Assembly: GCF_000416965.1 (NCBI RefSeq)
Contig: NZ_ATCL01000020.1
Span: forward strand, 248,001-312,000
Direction of reading: 5' to 3'
Origin: Exiguobacterium chiriqhucha RW-2
Lineage (GTDB): Bacteria; Bacillota; Bacilli; Exiguobacteriales; Exiguobacteriaceae
DNA length: 64,000 nucleotides
The notes under the pieces: model-generated
What the model saw: the letters and a program-made list of their open reading frames with translations, nothing else
What the model was told of the DNA's origin: nothing
The model's database searches: none
Translations under genes and position numbers: made by a program
Part shown: one piece after another, positions 9,085-16,285 of the stretch
How the letters are laid out: each line of letters starts with the position of its first letter
Numbering within the stretch: position 1 is the first letter of the stretch

Positions 9085-10566
9085 TTAACGGATGGCTTTT
9101 GTCTGTTGGATGACTTTAATCATTTGAAGCGATTCATCTTCAAGTCCTTGGACGGGAAGACCGGCCTCGATGTTCGCCATGATATAATCGAGCGTCGAAG
9201 TCGTGATGAGTTCTCCCGGGATGATGATCGGGATTCCTGGTGGATACACCATGATGAACTCGGCCGAGATGCGTCCGACGGCGTTCTCGAGCGGAATCGT
9301 CTCCGTCTCCTCGTAGAACGCGTCACGCGGGCTGAGTGCAAGCGGTGGAATCTCAGGGAGCATGATCGATAGTGAATCGTTTCCTGACTGATCGTAAACC
9401 GATACGACGTCACGCATGCCGTCAATCAACGCTTGAATCGTCGATTCGTCGTCGGCGCTCGTCACGATGAACAGTACGTTCAACAAATCTGACATCTCGA
9501 CTTCGATTCGATGCGTCTCACGCAAAAACTTCTCGACTTCAAAGCCGGTGATCCCGAGCTCACGGACAGAGACGAGGATTTTCGTCTCGTCGAGCGCGTA
9601 CGTCGACTCTGAATGGAGTTCGGCGTGACCGTATACCGATAAGTGCGGCATATTGTCGATGGCCGTACGAGCCGTTCGTGCGAGCGTGAGGGCACGTTCG
9701 TTCATCGCTTCTCCTTTCGTCGCCAATTGACGACGGGCCGCGTCGAGCGACGCGAGGAGGAGGTAAGACGTCGACGTCGTCGTAATCATCGACAACATCG
9801 CGTGAATCCGTTCCGGGGAGACGAGACCGCGACGGACGTTCAAAATCGAACTTCCCGTCATCGAGCCGCCGAGCTTGTGTACGCTCGTGGCCGCGACGTC
9901 CGCTCCGGCTTGCATCGCCGAGAGCGGGAGCTCGTCGTGGAACGGCAAGTGGACACCGTGTGCCTCATCAACGAGGACCGGTACGTCTTGCGCATGGGCG
10001 ACGGCGACGATGCGCTCTAAGTCACCGGCGATGCCGAAGTAGGTCGGGTTGATGACGAGGACTGCTTTTGTGTCCGGGTGCATCTCGAGGGCGCGTTCGA
10101 CGGCGCTTGCTGTGATCCCGTGGGCAATCCCGTACGTCTCATCATATTCCGGATGGATGAAGACCGGGTGGGCCCCGGTCAAGATGAGGGCGGACATGAC
10201 GGATTTATGCACGTTCCGGGGAACGATGATTTTCTCGTTCGGACCGACGACGCCCATGATCATCGCCATGATGGCACTCGACGTCCCTTGGACCGAGAAG
10301 AACGTCTCGTCGGCACGGAACGCCTCGGCAGCGAGGCGCTCGGCCTCAGCAATCGACGCTTTCGGATGATGGAGATCATCGAGCGGGGCGATGTTGATCA
10401 AATCAATCTTCAAGGCGTTTTCGCCGATGAAGTCACGGAATTGAGGGTCCATCCCTTTTCCGCCTTTATGGCCAGGGATATGGAACGCGATCGGGTTCGT
10501 ATCCACGTGCGTGAGCAACGTGTCAAAGAGCGGTGTCTCGAGCTGTGTAGCACCTTTAAGTTTCAA
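9085..10566 (-). CDS. speA: Arginine decarboxylase (biosynthetic, fold-type I PLP)
   Basis: This enzyme converts arginine to agmatine, the first step of polyamine synthesis. The 493-residue protein is very similar to what I remember of Bacillus SpeA, including FHIPGHKGG, INIAPLDDLHHP, FFSVQGTS and VDEAHGVH. The PLP-lysine motif SVHKLGGS has Lys231, and MVYPPGIPI appears near the C terminus. The start is TTG at 10566, 7 nt after AAGGAGGA. Position downstream of pdh and divergent to yktA follows Bacillus. Its promoter shares a -35 box with yktA. Confidence 0.93.
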   Translation of the reverse strand: MKLKGATQLETPLFDTLLTHVDTNPIAFHIPGHKGGKGMDPQFRDFIGENALKIDLINIAPLDDLHHPKASIAEAERLAAEAFRADETFFSVQGTSSAIMAMIMGVVGPNEKIIVPRNVHKSVMSALILTGAHPVFIHPEYDETYGIAHGITASAVERALEMHPDTKAVLVINPTYFGIAGDLERIVAVAHAQDVPVLVDEAHGVHLPFHDELPLSAMQAGADVAATSVHKLGGSMTGSSILNVRRGLVSPERIHAMLSMITTTSTSYLLLASLDAARRQLATKGEAMNERALTLARTARTAIDNMPHLSVYGHAELHSESTYALDETKILVSVRELGITGFEVEKFLRETHRIEVEMSDLLNVLFIVTSADDESTIQALIDGMRDVVSVYDQSGNDSLSIMLPEIPPLALSPRDAFYEETETIPLENAVGRISAEFIMVYPPGIPIIIPGELITTSTLDYIMANIEAGLPVQGLEDESLQMIKVIQQTKAIR

Positions 10567-10667
10567 TAGTAAGTCCTCCTTGATAACAGTGTGTATATGG
10601 GTTGTCGGTTTGGTTTCAAGCTTTGGGCAATCTGAACATTTCGATTCAAAAACAATGCAACAAAAAA

Positions 10668-10696
10668 ACTATAGTGATTTCTATCCCAACTTGCAA
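10668..10696 (-). promoter_or_regulatory. speA promoter
   Basis: Read on the minus strand: TTGCAA (10696-10691), a 17-bp spacer, then TATAGT (10673-10668). The -35 hexamer is its own reverse complement and also serves the opposite promoter. Confidence 0.65.
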
Positions 10697-10718
10697 TAGT
10701 TTTTTTTGTTGATACAAT
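10691..10718 (+). promoter_or_regulatory. yktA promoter sharing the speA -35 box
   Basis: TTGCAA (10691-10696), a 16-bp spacer, then TACAAT (10713-10718). A 15-bp inverted repeat (10658-10672 and 10696-10711) covers the speA -10 and the spacer of this promoter. Confidence 0.6.
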
Positions 10719-10737
10719 GGTTGTCGAGGTGAAGAAT

Positions 10738-11004
10738 ATGCAAATTAACTATCCGATTAATCCGGACTGGACGACAGATGAACTGATTGAAGTCGTCGAG
10801 TTCTATAACCAAGTCGCCTTGGCCAATGAAGGCGGTGTCGACCGGGAGTCGTTTTTGGACGCGTATCGGTCGTTCAAACAAATCGTGACGTCGAAGTCAG
10901 AAGAGAAACAGCTGAGTGCCGTTCACGATGAGCAGACCGGATACTCTACCTATCGTACGGTCCAAGCGGCCCTAAAATCAAATGCAAAGATTATAAAGTT
11001 GTAA
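10738..11004 (+). CDS. yktA: UPF0223 family protein YktA
   Basis: An 88-residue soluble protein of unknown function. The sequence MQINYPINPDW, followed by DELIEVVEFYNQV, GVDRESFLDAYRSFK and YSTYRTVQAA, matches Bacillus YktA (UPF0223). The ATG at 10738 has GAGGTGA upstream; the longer frame from 10717 begins on the -10 box and is not used. Bacillus has yktA-yktB-suhB here; yktB (DUF1054) is absent and a different small gene lies in between. A terminator follows. Confidence 0.85.
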   Translation: MQINYPINPDWTTDELIEVVEFYNQVALANEGGVDRESFLDAYRSFKQIVTSKSEEKQLSAVHDEQTGYSTYRTVQAALKSNAKIIKL

Positions 11005-11011
11005 CTGCTGG

Positions 11012-11052
11012 AAAGCATGGGAGGACGTAACCGTTTTCTCATGCTTTTTTTG
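11012..11052 (+). terminator. Terminator after yktA
   Basis: AAAGCATG and CATGCTTT flank an 18-20 nt loop and are followed by seven T residues. It begins 8 nt after the yktA stop. Confidence 0.7.
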
Positions 11053-11186
11053 TTATTTCTCTAATAAATAGGGTACATATCATTAACAGTTCAATCAGGT
11101 TTAGGCTTAGTTGAAATGGGAATATACTCACTAAGATAAAAAATTCAAAATAGTCAGACAATTCTCTTTCTTTTTTGAATCTCATC

Positions 11187-11195
11187 TGATATACT
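11187..11195 (+). promoter_or_regulatory. Extended -10 upstream of small gene at 11251
   Basis: TGATATACT is a TGn extended -10. The AT-rich 200 bp before it (11053-11186) shows no gene and a second TATACT at about 11123. Confidence 0.45.
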
Positions 11196-11250
11196 CAATT
11201 CAACTTACTAAACCGTAACTTGTAGCCCAACTAAAGGAGTGTGGCATCTC

Positions 11251-11439
11251 ATGAAACAAGTGATCGAGGCATTCAAAAGAAAAGACGCAGAAAAACGGAT
11301 TCCGGTGCTGCGCTTAGAGATTGATTATGAATTGGCAACGCTCTTCGATGCAATGGCGTCACAAGATGATGCCACTGTCCAGGCTAGCAAGCATCGGTTA
11401 GAGAAATATCGCCAAGAACTATTGCGTCTCGAAGCCTGA
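11251..11439 (+). CDS. Small acidic/basic helical protein, unknown
   Basis: A 62-residue product that I do not recognise. It starts MKQVIEAFKRKDAEKR and is rich in Glu, Lys, Arg, Leu and Gln with few helix breakers, so it is probably a helical hairpin. AAAGGAG lies 11 nt before the ATG at 11251, rather far; a GTG at 11239 would be too close to the same site. It has its own promoter-like upstream region and its own terminator, so it is probably a monocistronic gene. It takes the place yktB has in Bacillus but is too short to be DUF1054. Confidence 0.6.
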   Translation: MKQVIEAFKRKDAEKRIPVLRLEIDYELATLFDAMASQDDATVQASKHRLEKYRQELLRLEA

Positions 11440-11456
11440 CCCACAACCACCCATTC

Positions 11457-11486
11457 AACCAGTATTCCATGCGGATACTGGTTTTT
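11457..11486 (+). terminator. Terminator after small gene
   Basis: AACCAGTAT and ATACTGGTT form a stem around CCATGCGG, followed by TTTTTG. It lies between the small gene and suhB. Confidence 0.75.
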
Positions 11487-11518
11487 GTTTGGTACAATAC
11501 ATAATAGAGGTGATAAAC

Positions 11519-12772
11519 ATGTTGGAATGGTTCGCGATTGACTTGATTAAACAGGCAGGGGAGTATATCCGCTTACAGATTGACGAGAGCTATCGAATCG
11601 AACGCAAGACGGGGAAAGGTGATTTGGTCACGGAAATCGATCGGGCCGTCGAACAGTTGATTGTCGACCGGATTCGTGAGTCGTATCCAGAGCATCATAT
11701 TATCGGGGAAGAGGGTATCTCGACGGAACCGGATGATTTGTCGGGCACGGTCTGGTTCGTCGACCCGATTGACGGCACATTGAACTTCATCCATCAAAAG
11801 CGGATGTTCGCCATCTCGATCGCCATCATGGTCGATGGGGTCGTCGAGTACGGCTTCGTTTACGATGTGATGGCGGATGAGCTGTTCATCGCACGCCGTG
11901 GCGTCGGGACGACGCTGAACGGCCGGAAACTCCCGACCATCAAAGAACACCATGTCCGGGATGCTTTCCTCAGTATGAACGCGACGTGGGTGACGCCAAA
12001 CCAGCAAATCGCACCGGAAGTGCTTGCGCCGATTGTGCGCGATTCCGTCGGCACGCGGGCGCATGGGGCCGCCTCGCTCGAACTCGCCTGGCTCGCAGCG
12101 GGACGAGTCGACGGGTATATCACGATGCGCAATATGCCGTGGGACTATGCTGCCGGTAAACTGCTCGTCGAAGAAGTCGGGGGACGGGTCGTCTCGATTT
12201 ATGGGGAGCCGGTCCGCTATGACGGGAAGACGTCCGTTCTCGCGGGGAGCGAGACGTTCGTCAAGGACGTCGTGAAGCATTACGTCATCGCCAAGGGCGC
12301 GACCCCTGAAGTGAAGCCGGACTTGCAAATTGGAATCAACGGGTCTTACGACCGCGTCCGTGACTTGCTCGTCCTGGCCAACCCGAATGAAACGATGGTC
12401 CGCGATCAATACAAAGCCGGGACGACATATGAGGCCACGCTCGGCGGGGAACGTGTCGGGGCGTACATGCTCGTCAGACGCAGCGAGACGTTAATCGAGC
12501 TCGTCAATATCGCCGTCAAACCGGAACGGCAGAACCAGACGATCGGGCAACGCCTGCTCCAAGACGCGATTCGTCGGGCCGAGAGTAGCGGGGCGAAGCA
12601 AATGCTCGTCTGTACGGGCAACTCGAGCATCGTCCAGTTGCGCTTCTATCAACAAGCCGGTTTCCGCTTTGAATCAGTCGAGCGGGATTACTTCCCGGAC
12701 CACGGTTATCCGCCAATCGAAGAGGACGGGCTCGCCTTGCGTGACCGCATCTGTCTGACGCGCGACCTATAA
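11519..12772 (+). CDS. Inositol monophosphatase-GNAT fusion (SuhB/YktC + YvbK-like)
   Basis: A 417-residue two-domain protein. Residues 1-255 are a complete inositol-monophosphatase-family phosphatase with metal motifs GEE (63-65), DPIDGT (82-87) and WDYAAG (208-213). Residues about 270-417 are a GNAT acetyltransferase resembling Bacillus YvbK (LLVLANPNETMV, ELVNIAV, CTGNSS, FYQQAGF, DYFPDH). The acetyl-CoA loop reads QNQTIG, with Thr replacing the first Gly of QxxGxG. GAGGTGAT precedes the ATG at 11519. The usual suhB product ends after the phosphatase. There is no stop or frame change at the junction. Phosphatase activity on inositol phosphates is likely; the acetyl acceptor is unknown. Confidence 0.85.
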   Translation: MLEWFAIDLIKQAGEYIRLQIDESYRIERKTGKGDLVTEIDRAVEQLIVDRIRESYPEHHIIGEEGISTEPDDLSGTVWFVDPIDGTLNFIHQKRMFAISIAIMVDGVVEYGFVYDVMADELFIARRGVGTTLNGRKLPTIKEHHVRDAFLSMNATWVTPNQQIAPEVLAPIVRDSVGTRAHGAASLELAWLAAGRVDGYITMRNMPWDYAAGKLLVEEVGGRVVSIYGEPVRYDGKTSVLAGSETFVKDVVKHYVIAKGATPEVKPDLQIGINGSYDRVRDLLVLANPNETMVRDQYKAGTTYEATLGGERVGAYMLVRRSETLIELVNIAVKPERQNQTIGQRLLQDAIRRAESSGAKQMLVCTGNSSIVQLRFYQQAGFRFESVERDYFPDHGYPPIEEDGLALRDRICLTRDL

Positions 12773-12803
12773 GCGTGGGCGCAAAAAGGACAAAATCATA
12801 AAG

Positions 12804-12830
12804 AAGGCCCGGGCGTTTTGCCCGGGCCTT
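12804..12830. terminator. Bidirectional terminator between suhB fusion and ylaF-like gene
   Basis: AAGGCCCGGGC and GCCCGGGCCTT form an 11-bp GC-rich stem around GTTTT. The flanking U-runs are short. Confidence 0.7.
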
Positions 12831-12833
12831 GTG

Positions 12834-13010
12834 TTATGGACGTCGGTTCGAGAGGACCCGGCGGCGCAAGTTGATTCCAAAAAATGTGGCGATGCCGCTC
12901 AAGGCGAGACTGCCGATGATGATGGCGGCACTTCCTTCAGCGACACCGATGCCGATACCGACGAAGCCGGCGACGACCGCGGTCGCGATTAAAACGAACA
13001 TGAGTTGCAT
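12834..13010 (-). CDS. ylaF: YlaF-like small membrane protein (DUF5325)
   Basis: A 58-residue frame. The product begins MQLMFVLIATAVV and has two hydrophobic segments (about 3-22 and 28-46), then a basic tail rich in Arg (LRRRVLSNRRP). Its position immediately before typA matches ylaF of Bacillus, although here it is on the opposite strand. AAGGGGGA lies 6 nt upstream of the ATG at 13010. The composition (Gly, Ala, Ile, Val) and the basic end suggest a two-helix membrane protein with its C terminus in the cytoplasm. Function is unknown. A perfect cre lies 56 bp upstream. Confidence 0.65.
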   Translation of the reverse strand: MQLMFVLIATAVVAGFVGIGIGVAEGSAAIIIGSLALSGIATFFGINLRRRVLSNRRP

Positions 13011-13065
13011 GGAGATTCCCCCTTCTTTCGCTAGTCTTCTTCATTGTAGTCAAAAATGATGCGTT

Positions 13066-13079
13066 TGAAAACGTTAACA
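13066..13079 (+). promoter_or_regulatory. cre between ylaF-like gene and typA
   Basis: TGAAAACGTTAACA matches TGWAANCGNTNWCA exactly. It overlaps a poor -35 of a minus-strand promoter (TTTTCA, 17 bp, TACAAT) for the ylaF-like gene and lies about 50 bp upstream of the typA start of transcription. Confidence 0.55.
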
Positions 13080-13112
13080 GTTGATAACACTCGACAAAGG
13101 TGGTGGGACGTG

Positions 13113-13121
13113 TGCTATACT
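13113..13121 (+). promoter_or_regulatory. typA promoter, extended -10
   Basis: TGCTATACT is a TGn extended -10 located 53 nt before the typA start codon. A TCGACA at 13091-13096 is 19 bp upstream, a poor -35 spacing. Confidence 0.5.
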
Positions 13122-13173
13122 CTTAAAGTTGAATAAAAGATGAAACTTTTTTAAATAAGAGAGGACTAACTAC

Positions 13174-15018
13174 ATGAATGTAAGAACTAACCTTCGGAAC
13201 GTAGCCATCATCGCCCACGTTGACCACGGTAAAACAACGCTCGTCGATGAATTATTGAAACAGTCTGGTACATTCCGGACAAACGAAATGGTCGCAGAAC
13301 GCGCCATGGACTCGAACGACATCGAACGTGAACGCGGAATCACGATTCTCGCGAAAAACACGGCAATCGATTATAAAGATACACGCATCAACATTGTTGA
13401 TACACCAGGTCACGCCGATTTCGGTGGTGAAGTAGAGCGTATCATGCGTATGGTTGACGGCGTTATCCTCGTTGTCGATGCACGTGAAGGCTGCATGCCG
13501 CAAACGCGTTTCGTATTGAAGAAAGCACTCGACCAAGGTCTCCGTCCAATCGTTGTCGTTAACAAAATCGACAAGCCGATGGTACGCCCACTCGACGTCG
13601 TCGACGAAGTTGTCGACTTGTTGATCGACCTTGGAGCAGATGAAGATCAACTTGAATTCCCTGTCGTCTATACGTCTGCTGTCAGCGGTTCAAGTTCGTT
13701 CGATCCTGATCCAGAGAAGCAAGAAGATACAATCACGTACGTGCTCGACACGATTCTTGAGAACACACCGGCACCAATCGATAACTCGGATGAGCCGCTT
13801 CAGTTCCAAGTCACGATGCTCGACTACGACAACTACCTCGGCCGAATTGGTGTCGGTCGCGTCTTCCGTGGGAAAATCAAAGTCGGCGAATCAGTGTCAC
13901 TTTGCAAAACAGACGGATCAATCAAACAATTGCGCGTCACTAAATTGTTCGGTTACTTCGGCCTCAAACGTGTTGAAATCGAAGAAGCCAAAGCTGGTGA
14001 CTTGATCGCCATCGCCGGGATGGAAGACATCAACGTCGGGGAGACGGTAACGCCAGTCGGTAAAGAAGAGCCACTTCCGCTTCTCCGCATCGATGAGCCG
14101 ACGCTTCAAATGCGTTTCATGACAAACAACTCACCGTTCGCAGGACGCGAAGGCGATTTCGTGACGGCACGTAAAATCGAAGAGCGTTTGATGAAACAAC
14201 TCGAGACGGACGTTTCACTCCGTGTCGAAAACACTGATTCACCTGACCAATGGGTCGTTTCAGGCCGCGGTGAGCTTCACCTCGGGATCTTGATCGAGAA
14301 CATGCGTCGTGAAGGCTACGAACTTCAAGTTTCGAAACCACAAGTTATCATTCGTGAAGACGAAGATGGTACGAAAATTGAGCCGTTCGAACGCGTCATC
14401 GTTGACGTGCCAGAAGAGTACACAGGTTCAGTCATGGAATCAATCGGTCTCCGTAAAGGTGAACTTGCCAACATGAACACGAACGACAACGGTCAAACAC
14501 GTATGGAATTCATCGTTCCTTCACGTGGTCTCATCGGCTATCGTAACGAGTTCTTGTCAGCGACACGCGGATATGGAATCTTGAACCACACGTTCGAAGA
14601 GTACCGTCCGTTCATCGCTGCTGACATCGGCGGACGCCGCAGTGGTGTCATGGTTTGTATCGAACCTGGTAAGTCGACGGCTTACTCGATCGGTGCCCTT
14701 GAAGACCGTGGAACGATCTTCATCGAGCCAGGTGTAGAAGTATACGAGGGAATGATCATTGGTGAATGTAACCGTGACGTCGACCTCGCAATCAACGCCG
14801 TCAAAGGAAAACAGTTGACGAACATGCGTGCTTCAGCAAAAGACTCGACACAAGTCTTGAAACGTCCACGCGTCTTCTCACTCGAAGAATCGCTCACGTT
14901 CTTGAACGATGACGAGTACTGTGAAATCACGCCGGAGTCAATCCGTCTCCGTAAAAAAGTCTTGAACAAGAACGAGCGTGAGAAAGCTGACAAGCGTCGT
15001 AAACTTGGTAAAGAATAA
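13174..15018 (+). CDS. typA: Ribosome-binding GTPase TypA/BipA
   Basis: A translational GTPase of the EF-G/LepA group, linked in other bacteria to ribosome assembly and growth at low temperature. The 614-residue protein has the P-loop [10 protein letters not shown] (about 15-24), switch [16 protein letters not shown] and NKID. Domain II follows, then the EF-G-like domains and the TypA-specific C-terminal domain ([29 protein letters not shown]). GAGAGGAC precedes the ATG. It is separately transcribed and ended by its own terminator. Codon choice (CGT, GAA, CTC) is like that of the pdh genes, suggesting high expression. Confidence 0.96.
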   Translation: MNVRTNLRNVAIIAHVDHGKTTLVDELLKQSGTFRTNEMVAERAMDSNDIERERGITILAKNTAIDYKDTRINIVDTPGHADFGGEVERIMRMVDGVILVVDAREGCMPQTRFVLKKALDQGLRPIVVVNKIDKPMVRPLDVVDEVVDLLIDLGADEDQLEFPVVYTSAVSGSSSFDPDPEKQEDTITYVLDTILENTPAPIDNSDEPLQFQVTMLDYDNYLGRIGVGRVFRGKIKVGESVSLCKTDGSIKQLRVTKLFGYFGLKRVEIEEAKAGDLIAIAGMEDINVGETVTPVGKEEPLPLLRIDEPTLQMRFMTNNSPFAGREGDFVTARKIEERLMKQLETDVSLRVENTDSPDQWVVSGRGELHLGILIENMRREGYELQVSKPQVIIREDEDGTKIEPFERVIVDVPEEYTGSVMESIGLRKGELANMNTNDNGQTRMEFIVPSRGLIGYRNEFLSATRGYGILNHTFEEYRPFIAADIGGRRSGVMVCIEPGKSTAYSIGALEDRGTIFIEPGVEVYEGMIIGECNRDVDLAINAVKGKQLTNMRASAKDSTQVLKRPRVFSLEESLTFLNDDEYCEITPESIRLRKKVLNKNEREKADKRRKLGKE

Positions 15019-15024
15019 GTCTTA

Positions 15025-15058
15025 AAAAAGGGAGCGCCTAGGCGTTCCCTTTTGTTTT
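15025..15058 (+). terminator. typA terminator
   Basis: AAAAGGGA-CGCC and GGCG-TCCCTTTT pair with one mismatch around TA, followed by GTTTT. Confidence 0.8.
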
Positions 15059-15104
15059 GGATAGTGTAGAATGGTTGTGTAGGAAATAAAGGGGGATTAT
15101 CAGC

Positions 15105-15449
15105 TTGAAAGCTTCTCAAACGATGGACATCACACAAATCGATGTGCCGTGGATTGCCTCGCTACTTGGCGTCGGCAGTGACGCGAACGACTTCTCGGTC
15201 GGATTCAACGCGTTAATCATCACGGTCATCTTATTGACGATCCTTGTGTTTAAATTAGGTTTTGCGAAACAATTGACGTGGTGGAAATCACTCGTCGTCT
15301 ATATGCTGCTCGCACTCGGGGCAGGCACGATGGCGCTCGTCTTCTTCACATGGCCGATTCCAGAAGTTCTCCTTGTCATGGCTGTCGTCTTGGCAATCTA
15401 CCGGGGCCGCCTTTGGTGGAACCGTCGACAAGGCATCGAATCACATTAA
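15105..15449 (+). CDS. ylaH: YlaH-like membrane protein
   Basis: A 114-residue protein with three hydrophobic segments (about 36-55, 60-78 and 80-98) and a basic end (WWNRRQG). The placement after typA and before ylaI and the pattern FNALIITVILL...LGFAK match Bacillus YlaH, whose function is unknown. The start is taken as TTG at 15105 because GGGGGAT lies 8 nt upstream; the first ATG (15123) has no ribosome site. A strong hairpin follows the stop directly and is shared with the convergent ylaI. Confidence 0.75.
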   Translation: MKASQTMDITQIDVPWIASLLGVGSDANDFSVGFNALIITVILLTILVFKLGFAKQLTWWKSLVVYMLLALGAGTMALVFFTWPIPEVLLVMAVVLAIYRGRLWWNRRQGIESH

Positions 15450-15486
15450 AAAATGGACGTTTCGCCCTCGGGCGAAACGTCCATTT
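15449..15486. terminator. Bidirectional terminator ylaH/ylaI
   Basis: AAAAATGGACGTTTCGCCC and its reverse complement form a nearly perfect 17-bp stem with a CTCG tetraloop. A/T runs on both sides allow action in both directions. Confidence 0.9.
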
Positions 15487-15490
15487 TTGC

Positions 15491-15691
15491 TTACCATCTC
15501 CGTTTTTGGCGGAACGATGGATATAGGTGGAATTGGCCGGTCGCGGCACGCTCCGCTGTTCGCGCGGTGATGCGTTCTTGACACGTCTGGCACATATACG
15601 TTTTAGCAGGTTTATTACGAAGTCGTTTCGCTTCGAACGACCACGAATCAATCGTATCGATTTTGTCACAAAGAGAGCACTTTACGCGCAT
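15491..15691 (-). CDS. ylaI: YlaI, small zinc-ribbon protein (DUF2197)
   Basis: A 66-residue basic protein with two CxxC pairs, CSLCDK (5-10) and CQTCQE (34-39), which most likely bind one zinc. The AKRLRNKPAKTYMC segment and the neighbourhood match Bacillus YlaI (DUF2197). AGGAAGGTGA precedes the ATG. It lies on the minus strand, convergent with ylaH, as a single gene. The molecular role is unknown; the fold suggests nucleic-acid or protein binding. Confidence 0.85.
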   Translation of the reverse strand: MRVKCSLCDKIDTIDSWSFEAKRLRNKPAKTYMCQTCQERITARTAERAATGQFHLYPSFRQKRRW

Positions 15692-15803
15692 GGTCTCACC
15701 TTCCTCTTCGTTGATTATAGCATGATTTCAGGAGAGAAAAGCAGGGAAAGAGGTTTGTAAGGGCGAATCCATTTCGTATACCCGTTCGGGAGGAGGGGAG
15801 TCT

Positions 15804-16253
15804 ATGGCGAGTAAAGCTGCGTTCGAACTTTCGAGGGCGCAACAAGACGTATTGAACGAGATGCCGTTGACGTTCTTAGTCACGTTTGATGAGCCGAAAC
15901 GGTGGCCGATCACCCATGCGATCAGCTGGGTGCAAGCGCCGAACGAGAGGACGATTCGCTTGGCGTTGACGAAGAATTCGCATGTGATCACGTTGCTCTC
16001 GTATGAGAAGACAGCGAGTCTCATCTTTCTTGAAGGGGGACTTGCCTACAGTATCGCCCTGTCACACGTACACGAGTTCGAGCCGAGCGTGAAGCCGGCG
16101 TTACACCTTCGCTTTTTTGAAGGGAAAGTCGAAGAGGTCCGTAACATTTCCTTTTACGGGGCGACTTATGGACAACCGGACATCGTCAAGACGTACGATG
16201 TCGAAGCAGCAGAAAAGTTGGACCGTGAAGTCAAGGAGAGTTTGAATTCTTGA
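15804..16253 (+). CDS. ylaL: YlaL-like pyridoxamine-5'-phosphate-oxidase-fold protein
   Basis: A 149-residue protein of the FMN-binding split-barrel type. The segment DVLNEMPLTFLVTFDE, then ISWVQAPNERTIRLALTKNSHVI, and a central LIFLEGGLAYSI are typical of this fold in small flavin-binding or heme-related proteins. It corresponds by location to ylaL of Bacillus, though there it follows ylaK. GGAGGAGGGGAG precedes the ATG at 15804. The next gene's first possible start overlaps its stop, so ylaL and ylaK are probably co-transcribed. Substrate and cofactor are not established. Confidence 0.7.
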   Translation: MASKAAFELSRAQQDVLNEMPLTFLVTFDEPKRWPITHAISWVQAPNERTIRLALTKNSHVITLLSYEKTASLIFLEGGLAYSIALSHVHEFEPSVKPALHLRFFEGKVEEVRNISFYGATYGQPDIVKTYDVEAAEKLDREVKESLNS

Positions 16254-16285
16254 TCACCAACAATTTTCGAGGGGCGGCAAAGTCT

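Noticed and set aside
9037-9372. 111-residue frame starting at the end of the small-RNA candidate
   Set aside because: No ribosome site before TTG/ATG, and it is the complement of the conserved end of speA.
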